A DNA stretch of 64,000 bases from Brachionus manjavacas. Its lineage: Eukaryota > Rotifera > Eurotatoria > Ploima > Brachionidae. Location of the stretch: positions 9,176,001 through 9,240,000 of the forward strand of contig JAHQIY010000002.1 in assembly GCA_019054805.1 (NCBI GenBank). Direction: 5' to 3'. The notes under the pieces are model-generated. The model was not told where the DNA came from and did no database searches. It was given only the letters and a program-made list of their open reading frames with translations. Positions 1 through 10,836 of this stretch are shown here, piece after piece (positions within the stretch are counted from its first letter, which is position 1; each line of letters begins with the position of its first letter). The translations under genes and the position numbers were made by a program.

Positions 1-71
1 TTATCAAAAAGCGTTCGAAACTGTGGTCAAATTTCACCCTAATGCAGAAATAATGCTTTTTTCAAATGAGC
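1..71 (+). pseudogene. A4GALT-like glycosyltransferase, 5' piece (split by transposon)
   Basis: The first 71 bases match 13,702-13,771 almost base for base, where the same stretch lies inside a longer glycosyltransferase copy. The reading frame continues at 10,131, beyond a 10-kb insertion. The peptide here (motif KAFETVVKFHPNAEIMLF) is the N-terminal strand-helix region of the lumenal catalytic domain. The last eight bases, AAATGAGC (64-71), recur at 10,123-10,130 as a target-site duplication. The real start codon lies upstream of the window; copy 2 suggests a signal anchor there. Identification rests on the downstream half. Confidence 0.75.
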
Positions 72-117
72 GAGCAATAGACAATGAACATATTTTACCA
101 TACTATTCACTTGAATA

Positions 118-605
118 AAAAGTGTCCTTTTGTGTCCTTTTGTGTATTTTTGTAATGAATCTTTTTTTTCCTAGCAAAAAAAGTGTCCTTTTGTGTCCTT
201 TTGTGTACTTTTGTTATGAAAACTATTTATCCTAGCTAAAAAAGTGTCCTTTTGTGTACTTTTGTAATGAAAACTATTTACCCTAGCAAAAAAAGTGTCC
301 TTTTGTGTACTTTTGTGTACTTTTGTTATGAAAACAATTTTCTTTAGCAAAAAAAGTGTCCTTTTGTGTACTTTTGTTATGAAAACAATTTTCATTAGCA
401 AAAAAAGTGTCCTTTTGTGTACTTTTGTTGTGAAAACTATTTACCCTAGCAAAAAAAGTGTCCTTTTGTGTCCTTTTGTGTACTTTTGTTATGAAAACTA
501 TTTACCCTAGCAAAAAAAGTGTCCTCTTGTGTCCTTTTGTGTACTTTTGTTATGAAAACTATTTTCCCTAGCAAAAAAAGTGTCCTTTTGTGTACTTTAG
601 TTATA
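118..605. repeat. left subterminal tandem array of the KDZ element
   Basis: Roughly eight units of 55-70 bp built from AGTGTCCTTTTGTGT, ACTTTTGTTATGAAAAC and TATTTACCCTAGCAAAAA. Units differ by having one or two GTCCTTTTGT steps. The array is the inverted counterpart of 9,578-10,080, so together the two form long, repeat-built terminal inverted repeats. Such arrays may hold many transposase-binding sites. Short open frames here on either strand are by-products of the repeat and not genes. Confidence 0.9.
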
Positions 606-890
606 AATCCGCATTAACTAAATAAAAAAATTGTTCTCTTGAGTACTTTTGGAGACTTTTGTTACATAATCATTTTTCTTTAGTTAAAGGTGTGTTTTGT
701 TAACTTTTTTTAAATTTTTTAAAATATTGTTCAGAATTTTTAAACATAATTTTTCTATAAAAATTACAAATTTTTTAAAAAATACAGAAATTAAATCATG
801 ACGAGAATAAATTGAAGATTTCAAATATAGAATTTTTATAATTTTAAATACTGTATTAATACCTTTTTATGTAATTATAATAGTTTAGTA

Positions 891-3400
891 ATGGCGAAAA
901 AAAACTTGGTCCTTGAAAATTTTTGCAAGAATTTGGAAATCAGTCGCGTTCAGGAAAAACTTTATAAAATTCCATTCGAACAAGTTTTTGATGGAGAAAT
1001 TGGAAGTTACCTACATGGAATTGGGTAAACAATTTCATCTAATATAAAATTCATTATTTTAATTAAGCTTAGATAAATTTTTAATTTTCTATATATATTT
1101 CATGAATGATTTTTGAATTAGCATTAATATTTTAAATTAAAAATCTTAATTAAAATTTAAGATAATTATTTTTAAAGAGCAAGACATTCTGTTTGCAAAG
1201 AATTTTTAATTTGTCCACTTTTTACTGGTATTGCACATTTAATGCAACATTCTTATGTTTCCACCTTAACAACTTTGAGCGAGAAGAGCGTTTTTTATTC
1301 ATGTTTGGTAGCAAATCCTTCTACTGGCAAAAGTACTGCAATGTCTCTAATTAAAAAAGCCTAAATCAAATCGAAGAATACAAGAAGATTCCTAGAAAAA
1401 AATCAAATCTAATTAATGGTAAAATTTAAAATGAATATATTTGAAATAAGATGTATAAAAATTTTTAGCTGGTACAGTTGAAGCTTTATTAACAAACTTG
1501 GAAACAAATCCTTGCATGGTCAGCTTTTTTGACGAGTCCTCAACCTTTATGAGTTCGTTTGGTTTATATAAAGGTGGAGACGGTAAATAAGACCGAAGTG
1601 TTTACTTAGAATTGTATACCGGCCCAGATGGTTACGACAGAACACTGACAAGTAATCCCTTTTATATAGATCGACCGAGATTCAGTGTATGCTTATTGGG
1701 TAAATATTTTTTATTTCAAAATGTATCCAATGTTGAAATAACATTGAAATAGTGCATATTCAAAATAAAAAATGATGTTTTAAAATAAAAAATTATTTTA
1801 AATTACTGTTGCAAGCATTAAAAACTTAGTATTTTTTATTTTTCCATTATTTTCACCTTTTTTTATATTTTTTCATCTATTTAGAATAAAAAACTAAATG
1901 TAATATAAAAAAAAGATATTAAGAAAATATTAATAAAAAATTGAAAATAAAGGAGCAGACAAAACTGGAAATTAATGAATTTATGTTCCCCAAAGTACTT
2001 GAAGGGTGAATATAAATTTTTTTTTAAATTTTATTACTTATGTTTTAAACCAAAGATTTAAGAAGAGCATTTAATGAACATAATACATAAATCGGAAAAT
2101 AATACCTATATACCTAAAGAACCCATCATCTTTCGAACCAAAGATTTATTTTTTCCAAATTTTGTGCACTATAAATTTTAAAATTTTTTAAAGGAAAATT
2201 CAATTTAAAGTAGCGCTACGCCACATGGATTTTACGTAAATTTACGTCAAATTACGTTAATTTACGTAATTTTACGTAAAAAAAAGTAAATTTACGTAAA
2301 TTAACGTAAAGATAGAAAAGTAAAATTACGTTTATTAACGTAAAATAACGTAAATTTACGTAATTTTACGTAAAATTACGTAAATTAACGTAATTTGACG
2401 TAAATTTACGTAAAATCCATGTGGCGTAGCGCTACTGTATTTAAATTTTTGAATTCTTATTAATTCAACAATTAAAAATTAGGACACATGAGTGATTATA
2501 TTAATTTTGTGCGACAAGAAAAAAATTCACGAGATGATGGATTAATTCAACGTTTCCATATTTGTGCTCCAAGATCCATTTATTTCAAGACAGAGGATAT
2601 GGTTAAAATACCTCCTGAAAAATATTGTTTAACAGTTCTGTTGTACATCATAAGCAAACTAAATGAAATTCCTATTCAATATATTCTAGAAGAAAAAGCT
2701 ACTCATTATTTCTATAAAATATATGATTCTTTTAAAATCTTCGCTGAAAAGTTTGGAAATAACTACGATCTATTTATGGCGTAAGCTTATTATAAAATTT
2801 GATTTTTTAAAATGAGTTTTGATTGAAAGCGCAATGTGTGGAAAATCTGCTTCACAAATATTAAGAATTGCGATGTTTATCCATATTTTCAAAAAATCTT
2901 ACTCAATTTTAAAACAATTGGAAGCCATAGAACAATTGAATTTAAATATCCAGAAGATAAATCCAAGACTGGAATCGGCTATTATATCGATAACTAAGCA
3001 AAATAATAAATTCAATATAATAAGTGAAGAAAGTCTAAAAAAAGCTGTAAATTTGGTTAATTATTTTAATAAAAATAAATTATGCTTTGCTGAATATGAA
3101 AATATCGATTATACCCTTGATTTATTTCAAATAATGGATAGAATGGCGAAAAAAATAATTTTGCCTGAGAACATTAAAAATTATAATAGTAAATTTAATG
3201 AATTATCAAAAAAATTTTATTTTTTCCAACGGATGAGTCTCTTACTTTCAAAATTAACGATCTGAATCAAAGTTTGTCTAAAACTTATAAAAAAACGACA
3301 TTTGTACCGTGGCAATTGAATTGGAAAATTTGGGACTTGGCACTTTGACTGACGAAAAGTTAAATAGAATTTTAAAAAAAGTAAATTTTATTGAATTTTT
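891..3400 (+). pseudogene. DUF3987-like P-loop ATPase (intron-containing transposon gene)
   Basis: Proposed exons are 891-1024, 1178-1418, 1469-1699, 1953-2005, 2483-2780 and about 2817-3370, with GT..AG introns and phases that mostly agree. The second exon holds a Walker A motif (ANPSTGKST) and the third a Walker B (VSFFDESSTF) followed by a sensor-like strand (RFSVCLLG). Exon 5 has DDGLIQRFHICAP and the last exon SAMCGKSASQILRIA, both in the order and spacing seen in DUF3987 proteins, which are found in phages, bacteria and eukaryotic mobile elements. Breaks: a frameshift in an A-run near 1,357, a TAA in exon 3 near 1,588, and a T-run shift at 2817. The first and last may be sequencing errors. 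It probably acts as a helicase-like or DNA-remodelling partner of the transposase; this is inference. The family name is from memory of motif layout. Confidence 0.65.
2209..2436. mobile_element. palindromic MITE of TTTACGTAA units
   Basis: A 228-bp near-perfect palindrome inside an intron of the ATPase gene. The outer arms start AGTAGCGCTACGCCACATGG and end with the exact complement; the centre is a run of TTTACGTAAA-like steps, themselves palindromic. It has no coding capacity. A clear target duplication is not visible (AT-rich TTTAA-like flanks). It is probably a non-autonomous foldback or MITE nested in the larger transposon. Confidence 0.8.
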
Positions 3401-3660
3401 TATATTATTTTTATAAATGAGCCTAAAATAATTCAAAATATTTTAATTAATTTTTTTAATTTTTAACTTCATAAATAAAAATATTAATTATTCAAAGCCA
3501 AATAAGTATTTTACAAAGATAAATCAACATGAGCTAAATAAAAATAATCAAGCAATATCGAATCTTGCAAAAATTGGAATAAGCCCTGCTGATTTTATGT
3601 CTAGTAAATTAATTAAATCGATTTTTTACAACACTAAATTTTTAAATTCTATAAGGAGTG

Positions 3661-4780
3661 TACAAAGCGACTTTTAATGACTCATTAATATCTTTAAATA
3701 AAAAGAAAAATACAAAGAATCAATTTGATGATATTGTAGATATCCCAGAAGAATTTCTAGACTTCTCGACTCAAAAAGAGAGTAATTCAAGTAATAATGA
3801 TTTTCATATATGATTTTGTTAATATTCACATTTTTTACTATCAAAATCTATAAATTAAAAAGGAGTAAACAAAGCGAGCATCGAGACCAAAAAAACCAAT
3901 ATGTCCAATGAAAATGACTTATCGACGCCTAAAAGTTTTTTAATTTATTTTCGGAATTTTTGAAATAATTTTTTTAAAGGAAAAATGACTTTTGATGACC
4001 CTTTTTCATATCTAAAGAATAAGAAAAATACAGAGAAACAATTTGATGATAGAGTTGATATCCCAGAAGAATTTTTAGACTTCTCAACTCAAAAAGAGAT
4101 TAATTCAAATGGTAATGATTTTCAAAGAATGATTTTGTTAATATTCACATTTTTTACTATCAAAATCTATAAATTAAAAAGGAGTAAACAAAGCGAGCAT
4201 CGAGACCAAAAAACCAATATGTCCAATGAAAATGACTTATCGACGCCTAAAAGTTTTTTAATTTATTTTCGGAATTTTTTGAAATAATTTTTTTAAAGGA
4301 AAAATGACTTTTGATGACCCTTTTTCATATCTAAAGAATAAGAAAAATACAGAGAAACAATTTGATGATAGAGTTGATATCCCAGAAGAATTTTTAGACT
4401 TCTCAACTCAAAAAGAGATTAATTCAAATGGTAATGATTTTCAAAGAATGATTTTGTTAATATTCACATTTTTTACTATCAAAATCTATAAATTAAAAAG
4501 GAGTAAACAAAGCGAGCATCGAGACCAAAAAAACCAATATGTCCAATGAAAATGACTTATCGACGCCTAAAAGTTTTTTAATTTATTTTCGGAATTTTTG
4601 AAATAATTTTTTTAAAGGAAAAATGACTTTTGATGACCCTTTTTCATATCTAAAGAATAAGAAAAATACAGAGAAACAATTTGATGATAGAGTTGATATC
4701 CCAGAAGAATTTCTAGACTTCTCAACTCAAAAAGAGATTAATTCAAATGGTAATGATTTTAAAAGTATAATCTTTTGAAT
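3661..4780 (+). repeat. 319-bp tandem repeat, an amplified exon pair
   Basis: Units begin near 3,661 (diverged), 3,985, 4,304 and 4,623; the last three are nearly identical, period 319 bp. Each has an acceptor (TTTTTTAAAG), an exon beginning MTFDDPFSYLKNKK and ending near EINSNG, a donor GTAATG, a second acceptor (AATTAAAAAG) and a small exon ending DLSTPK. Exon phases let successive units splice together in frame, giving a protein repeat of about 80 residues. Copy number is likely to vary between elements. Confidence 0.8.
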
Positions 4781-5629
4781 ATTAAATTTTATTTACTAAT
4801 AAATAGGAAACTTTGAACATGAAATCTCAAAAGAGCTTATCAATGAGATAAGTTTTGTTGATAGGAATGAAATTAAAGCTAATGAACATAGACAAAATAT
4901 TTTATTTTCAACTCCACAAAAGACAAATAAAACCACCAATTTAGCTCAAAATGTTGAAATGGATTCAAGCAATAAAAAAAAAAACATGTCAAGCACTAAA
5001 AACATAAAGGATTTTCCAGTAAATATTAAAATTAATAATATAATTAAATTAAAATTTAAAACTAAGTAAAAAAAGTGAAATTAAAGGATCGTAAAATAGA
5101 ACCAAGTGTTTTGACTAAAATTTGTTAAAGAAATTTATTAATAAAAAAAAAAACATAATAATCAAATCATAATAATAACTAAAAGAAAGATATGCATTTA
5201 ATTTACAAAACATTATTTTTTTAAGACTTAAAAATAAGATTTTTTTTTAAAAAAATTATTTTTAAAAAATCAATTAATTTGAAAAAAACAGATAAAAAAT
5301 GCCATGACTTGACTTTGAAATTTTGACAAATGTATCTGAAGCTATAGTAATTCTTCTCTAATATATAAACACTTAAAACTTAAACATTTTAACTAAATTA
5401 AATTAAACTTAAATTAGTGATGATCAATAAATATTTGGAAATACAATGAAAATTTAAAAAGTAAATATCCTCCCTATACTGTTTGTACATTGTATTAATT
5501 TTAGAATCGTTTGACCCTGATTTATGTCTTGAACTTTCTGGACTTTTAAATAACTAAATTAAAATTTCATTTTATTATTAGTTAAATAATTAATTTGAAT
5601 TATAACAAAAACTTTTCTAATCTTTAACA

Positions 5630-5752
5630 TAGACAAATCCCTTAACCAGTGCTCCGCCACGGACCCCGTTTAATTTTTAAACAAATACTTCTCTAATCTT
5701 CAATATACACGAATCCCTAAACCAGGGCTCCGCCCCGGACCCCGTTTAGTTT
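5630..5752. repeat. two-copy GC-rich direct repeat
   Basis: Two neighbouring copies of about 60 bp ending GCTCCGCC(A/C)CGGACCCCGTTTA (centred at 5,660 and 5,730). Their GC content stands out sharply from the surrounding 80% AT sequence. No gene is visible. Confidence 0.6.
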
Positions 5753-6958
5753 TTTATTTATGATTAAAAAAACTAAAAAGAACATAGGAACATGGAAAAT
5801 AAAAAAAAATATTGATCAAGTACATAATGGTGCAGGATCAAATAAAATCAAATTCTGAAAAAGGAAAAACAGCAAATTTTTATTTTATAGTTAAATCTAA
5901 TTGACTATCCATGGAAATTTTAAGATTTTAATTAAATAACCTTTATTTTAATCTCTATTCAATTTAAAAAATAATATGAAGTCTGTTCATGCGATTTGAA
6001 TAGAAAGTCTAATTCAAACTGAATAAGACCTTTAGAGAATTAAAAATTCTCAAATAAATTTATAAAACTTCTTTTGCATGCATTTCTTTAAGATTAATAT
6101 TAAAAAAGATTCTTATATAAAAGGATCAAACAAAAGAAAATTAAGATCTAAGCTGCAACACAAAAACCCTTTTAAAACGAACAGATATCAATCGCTTTCA
6201 AAATTTCTTGGAAAATAATTCAAAAAAAGTAAAAAAAAAAATAACTGAAGATAATTCAAATCAAGATTCCAATATAGATACAAAGACCAAAAAAAAATCC
6301 AAATTAAAATTAAAATCAATGGAATCAAAAAGCGATGAGTACTTAATTATCGATCCGAAAGAGTTGTGAAATTTTAAAACTTTATTTTTTAATTTTGTTC
6401 GTAATTTCTTTATTATTTTTAATATCTAAATATTTGTAAATTAAACTAAATTGACGAAAATTAAAATCTTAATATGTAACTTTATCTATATTTGAACATA
6501 AAATTAAATTTTTCATTATAAATCACAAGAAAAGAATTTAATCTGCAAGCGAAGTAAAAGTCAATTATCAAAACCTCAATACTTTTTTCGATAAAAATTT
6601 CTTATGTTCGAGATTTTGTACAAAATTTGAAATAATAAACTATAAAATATTTTATAATTTTTTTTAATTATGGTCATTAGAACTTAAATGCTGAACTACA
6701 ATTAAGACATGCAAATAAAATCATCAATAAAAAATGTTAAAAATGTGTAAATTCGCCATGATACATGGTCCAAAAGCTGGTAGCTAAGCTTTTTAAATAT
6801 TTATTTATTTTTATTTAATAAAATTTATAAAAAAATTATTTTACAGACAAGTAAAAACTTTTCATATAATCTTTAAATGAAAATTTGTTTCAATATCAAT
6901 AAAAATTATAAAATTTTAACATATTTTTTAAGAAAATATCTTTATTAAAATATCGACT

Positions 6959-8800
6959 ATGGATACATTTTTGGAACCATTTAGTTGCATTGATGATCTT
7001 TTAGTGTTCCATCGAATTCTATCTAAATTAAAAAGTTCGGATATTTCAGTCATTATTAATATATTAAATATTTTCACAGGCAAGAATTTTGAAAAAACAA
7101 GCATCGAAAGTTATTTAAAAAGGATTAAATTTGGTTCTCAAATCTATCCATTAAATTTTTTCGAAAATATAAACGAGTTAGATATGGTGATAGACAGATT
7201 CAAATTAAACAATTTTTCAGTAGATCTAAAATATTGCCTATTTTGTCCCATCGAGCATCTGGATGTATTTAATTATTTTGATGTAGTCTTATATAGCTTT
7301 GATTTTAAAGCTAGCAAGGTCAACTATACAATAAAAATTTGTCTGAGATCTGGCAAAAAATACTATTTAAATTTTTACACTGATAAATGCGGTAAACGAA
7401 CTTTTTACTCGGATGTTCTGAAATCAAATTATTCTTTTTCGAATGAAATTATTTTTGATGAAAAAATTTTGCTTAGTTTGACTTGTGATATTTTATTTAA
7501 GCATTCTTCATTTAAATCTTTTACAAATTCCTATAATTTTTTTTTTTCACAATGTCAAAATCTAACAATAAAGATTTTATCTTCTTACAAGAAAAAAGAA
7601 TAACCGAATGCTATCTTTATTATAATTTATTGAAATCAAAAATAGAATTAGAAAACTTAAGTGACATTGATGCATTTTATATAAATCAATTGGATTTAAA
7701 TTTAAAAGAGTTCAATAGATCAGTTTTCTCCTTATTTAGTAATATTTGGGGTGGACCAATTCATAGAAATGCTTGTCAGTTTCAAAATTGCTCTCAAGTA
7801 ATTAGTATCGATGGAAATTATAAGATTAATCGATTAAAATGTATGTTTCCTTTAGTGAAAATGAAAAACTTAGAATTCGGTAGCAAATTTAAATTTTAAT
7901 TGTTAATAAATTCTAATCAATGATTATATTAGGTGATGTTGATATTGGATGTCCAAATTCACCTAAAAGAAAAAGCTATTTCTGTGAAGATCATCAACAT
8001 ATTGATCCGCTAGTTAAATTCAAGTACGGAAATACAACATTTGAATGTAGTTTAAGTCAAATAAAGCCAAGTAGAGGAAAACTTTCCAAAGAAAATTTAA
8101 ATATATATGATAGTTTTCTTAGCAAAAATGATCAAGTTATGTATTTGGTAGATTATTCTGATAAATCTCCTTTCTGGGCAACCGAAAAACAGATACCAAA
8201 TTCGATTTTAACATCATTTTTAAGAGATGTCCATACATATAACAATTCATGCAAAACACTAAAAACATTTGCCTTGCCGTGTGAAAAAAAATCAAGAACT
8301 GTAGGTGAGTTTTTAGCCGTCTACAACTGTGGAATTATATGTGGATTTAGGGAAATTTTTGGCTCAGAAACACTTGTTCAATCTACATGTTTTTTAATGG
8401 ATGTTTACGAAAATATTGAACAGAAACCTCTTTATATCGGATATGATGACGGTTGTCATCTAAAAAAATTTATTGACTCAAGCGAAAAGATTAAACTAGA
8501 AACAGCAAGATTAGTTGAATTAAGAAAAAATTATTATTATTGATCGATTCCATTATAAAGGGCACAAAAAGGCCAATGAATACTGCAAAACAAAAATGTA
8601 ACCCAAACAATTATGTTGAGATAAAGGATGCTAATACATCAATTGTAGAACAAGTAAATTTTTGGTTCTCAGGTTACAAATATGCATTAAAACATATGAA
8701 TAAGGAGCGATTTAAGTTTTTTATATTTTTAATTTGTAATGAATTTAATAAAGCAAATTTATCATTCAAAATTATTGAAAAATTAACACACAATAAATAA
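6959..8800 (+). pseudogene. KDZ-type (Dileera/Zisupton-like) transposase, frameshifted
   Basis: Four overlapping blocks (6,959-7,603; 7,552-7,899; 7,920-8,543; 8,540-8,800) read as one protein of about 600 residues with frame changes. In order: an N-terminal Cys-containing region (KYCLFCPIEHLD), CQFQNCSQVISIDGNYKINR with the first likely catalytic Asp, a Cys/His cluster (GCPNS...YFCEDHQH), CGIICGFREIFGSETL, then YIGYDDGCHLKKFI, and finally RFHYKGHK...NPNNYVEI and NTSIVEQVNFWF. DGN, YDxxC and NTSxxEQ are the hallmarks I associate with KDZ transposases, an RNase H-fold family; the Glu of NTSIVEQ would be the third catalytic residue. Frame changes at about 8,528 and 8,598 lie in or beside A-runs, and 7,900-7,919 may be a mini-intron. 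The gene is the cut-and-paste enzyme of the element. Confidence 0.8.
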
Positions 8801-9054
8801 TTATTAAAAATTCAGTTTTGCTTTTAATTAGTCATAATATTATAAAAAATTAATTATTTAATTTTTGATACAGATAATATAAAAAGAAAAATATTAAAAG
8901 AACATATATATAAATAAGATGTAACAAGATTAAAATGCCAAGATTTAAATGTTGAATTACAAAAATAACTAAAATGGGTTGTTTAAAAAAAACAATTTCA
9001 TGAAAAATCATTAATTGCAATGCCAGCAATGTTTCTTGATTTATTTTAAAGCGA

Positions 9055-9570
9055 AAGGGTTCCACATTAAATGGTTGAATCAAGACTTGTGCGTAAGTCA
9101 AAAACTTAAGTCATTTTTAAGTCATTTTTTGGTGAAGTCAAAGATTTGACTTGACTTAAGAAATTTTTTTTTAAAGTTAAGTCAAGTCAAATGACTTGAC
9201 TTTAAAAAAAATTTAATTTGTGTTTACGAAGGAATTTGATAAAAAAATCTTCTAATTAATTTACTAATATTTACAACATTAAACTTTAAAGAATCATAAT
9301 TAGGATTTGATGCTTGATAACCGTTATTCATTAGCTTCCCAAAAAAAAATCAAGACATTCTAAGTCAAGTCAAGTCAAATGACTTAACTTTAAAAGGAAA
9401 AATCTTAAGTGATGGAATTAGATGGTGGAACCACAAAGGTTCCACATTAAATGGTGGAACGTCTGGTTGAATCACAAAAGTTCCACATTAAATGTTGGAA
9501 CCACAAAAGTTCCACATTAAATGTTGGAACCACAAAAGTTCCACATTAAATGGTGGAACCACAAAGGATT
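9055..9570. repeat. AAGTCA palindromes and GTTCCACATTAAATG tandem repeats
   Basis: Two interleaved repeat types. First, 9,094-9,205 and 9,360-9,412 hold steps of AAGTCA arranged as palindromes (AAGTCAAATGACTT). Second, 9,058-9,075 and 9,428-9,570 hold about 29-35-bp units of GTTCCACATTAAATGTTGGAAC joined by CCACAAAA. The second type flanks the first on both sides, suggesting one inserted into the other. No gene. Confidence 0.75.
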
Positions 9571-9577
9571 TATAACA

Positions 9578-10080
9578 AAAGAAAACAAAAGTACACAAAA
9601 GGACGCTTATTTTGCTAATGAAAATTGTTTTCATAACAAAAGTACACAAAAGTACACAAAAGGACACTTATTTTGCTAGGGAAAAAAAGATTCATAACAA
9701 AAGTACACAAAAGGACACAAAAGGACACTTTTTTTGCCAGGGAAAAAAAGATTCTTTACAAAAGTACACAAAAGGACACAAAAGGACACTTTTTTTGCTA
9801 GGGTAAATAGTTTTCATAACAAAAGTACACAAAAGGACACAAAAGGACACTTTTTTTGCTAGGGAAAAAAAGATTCATAACAAAAGTACACAAAAGGACA
9901 CAAAAGGACACTTTTTTTGCCAGGGAAAAAAAGATTCTTTACAAAAGTACACAAAAGGACACAAAAGGACACTTTTTTTGCTAGGGAAAAAAAGGATTCA
10001 TAACAAAAGGACACAAAAGGACACTTTTTTTGCTAGGGTAAATAGTTTTCATAGCAAAAATACACAAAAGGACAATTTTT
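9578..10080. repeat. right subterminal tandem array of the KDZ element
   Basis: Inverted counterpart of the array at 118-605. Units are ATAACAAAAGTACACAAAAGG, one or two ACACAAAAGG steps, ACTTTTTTTGCTAGGG(A/T)AA, repeated about eight times. Together with the left array it gives the element fold-back ends. The transposon ends 42 bp further on, at 10,122. Confidence 0.9.
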
Positions 10081-10130
10081 TTGCATATTAATTTTTATTT
10101 AAAAGTTCATTGTCAATCCATGAAATGAGC

Positions 10131-10836
10131 TCGAAGATGACTGGTTTTCTTCTTTAAACAAAAGTGGTAATATATTTGTTGTGCGTTTCAATATGCTTGA
10201 ATTTTTTTATCGGAAGAAAGGTTGGAATTTCGCCGAAAAAGCGATTCGTTTATTTAACGGAGAAAAACTTAATAACCTAACAGTGACACATAATCATTTT
10301 TCAAATTTTCTTCGTCTTTTTCTCGTTTATTATTTTGGTGGGTTGTATCTTGATATAGATATGATTGTTTTAAGAGATTTATCTATTTATAAAAATTTCA
10401 TTGGAGTAGATGAAGAGCAAAGTTATATATGCAGCACAGAAAGCTTTTCAACTGAACAAATAAAAAATTTTTCATGCCTATGTAATTGTATTTTCTCGTT
10501 TGAAAAAATCATCCTTTTATAGGAAATGCCCTGGATAATTTTGAATCTCACTGGAAGAATAACCAAGTCTATGGTTCAGGAGGAGCAACAATGTTGATAA
10601 ATATTATTAAAGATTATCTAAATGTGATCAATTTAATGCCAAATTATTATTTGAATTGTTTGAAGCATTATAAGATACGATTTCAAGAAGTTCCTAAAAA
10701 TGATTCAAATATTGAAGATGCGATAAAAAATTGTTTTGTTTTGCATCTTTATGGAGCTGGAAATAAGAGTATAATTATAGACAGATTTGAAGAAAAATTT
10801 GCCGGAAGAGTTTGGAACGCCATTTATTTTGGCTAA
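10131..10836 (+). pseudogene. A4GALT/A4GNT-like glycosyltransferase, 3' piece (copy 1)
   Basis: Continues the gene cut at position 71. The frame encodes the sugar-nucleotide and metal-binding region YYFGGLYLDIDMIVL with an intact DxD (DID), then FSFEKNHPFIGNALDN after one frame change at about 10,510, then GSGGATMLIN and CFVLHLYGAGNKS, ending with a stop at 10,836. This order matches the alpha-1,4-galactosyl/N-acetylglucosaminyl-transferase family (DxD domain followed by the Gb3-synthase C-terminal domain), type II Golgi enzymes that extend glycolipids or O-glycans. The gene is disrupted here by the KDZ element. The donor and acceptor sugars cannot be told from sequence. Confidence 0.75.

Larger units (their letters stand above)
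3490..6369 (+). pseudogene. Lys-rich multi-exon gene of the transposon, function unknown
   Basis: A chain of short coding blocks on the + strand separated by AT-rich introns: 3,491-3,660 (contains NLAKIGISPADFM), the repeated exon pairs of 3,661-4,780, 4,808-5,020 (ends NMSSTKNIKDFP before GTAAAT) and about 6,170-6,369 (ends in a run of Lys, then SDEYLIIDPKEL and a stop). It may be a separate gene or the 3' continuation of the ATPase gene; the intron at about 3,388 leaves both open. Composition is Lys, Asn, Ser and Glu, with no recognisable domain. A nucleic-acid-binding or scaffolding role is possible but unsupported. Much of 5,050-6,150 is AT-rich sequence in which I see no exon. Confidence 0.4.
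72..10122 (+). mobile_element. 10-kb KDZ-type DNA transposon with Foldback-like ends
   Basis: The insertion interrupts a glycosyltransferase gene and is flanked by a perfect 8-bp duplication AAATGAGC (64-71 and 10,123-10,130). The uninterrupted paralogue at 13.7 kb carries this 8-mer once, which shows the empty site. The outer ends share a short inverted repeat (GACAATGAAC at 80-89 and its complement at 10,105-10,114). Further in, both ends carry long arrays of the same short tandem repeat in inverted orientation. Inside, all on the + strand, are a DUF3987-like ATPase gene, a Lys-rich gene with repeated exons and a KDZ-type transposase. 8-bp duplications are known for Zisupton/KDZ elements. 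The three-gene content is my reading; the boundaries are strongly supported. Confidence 0.85.

Noticed and set aside
171-510. Short open frames in the CCTTTTGTGT array
   Set aside because: They exist on both strands simply because the repeat lacks stops; the peptides are repeats of the DNA unit.
118-605. CRISPR-like array
   Set aside because: Units are contiguous and related throughout with no unique spacers, and the genome is eukaryotic.
8850-9101. Minus-strand hydrophobic frame
   Set aside because: A composition effect of AT-rich sequence; no support from neighbours and it runs into the repeat block.
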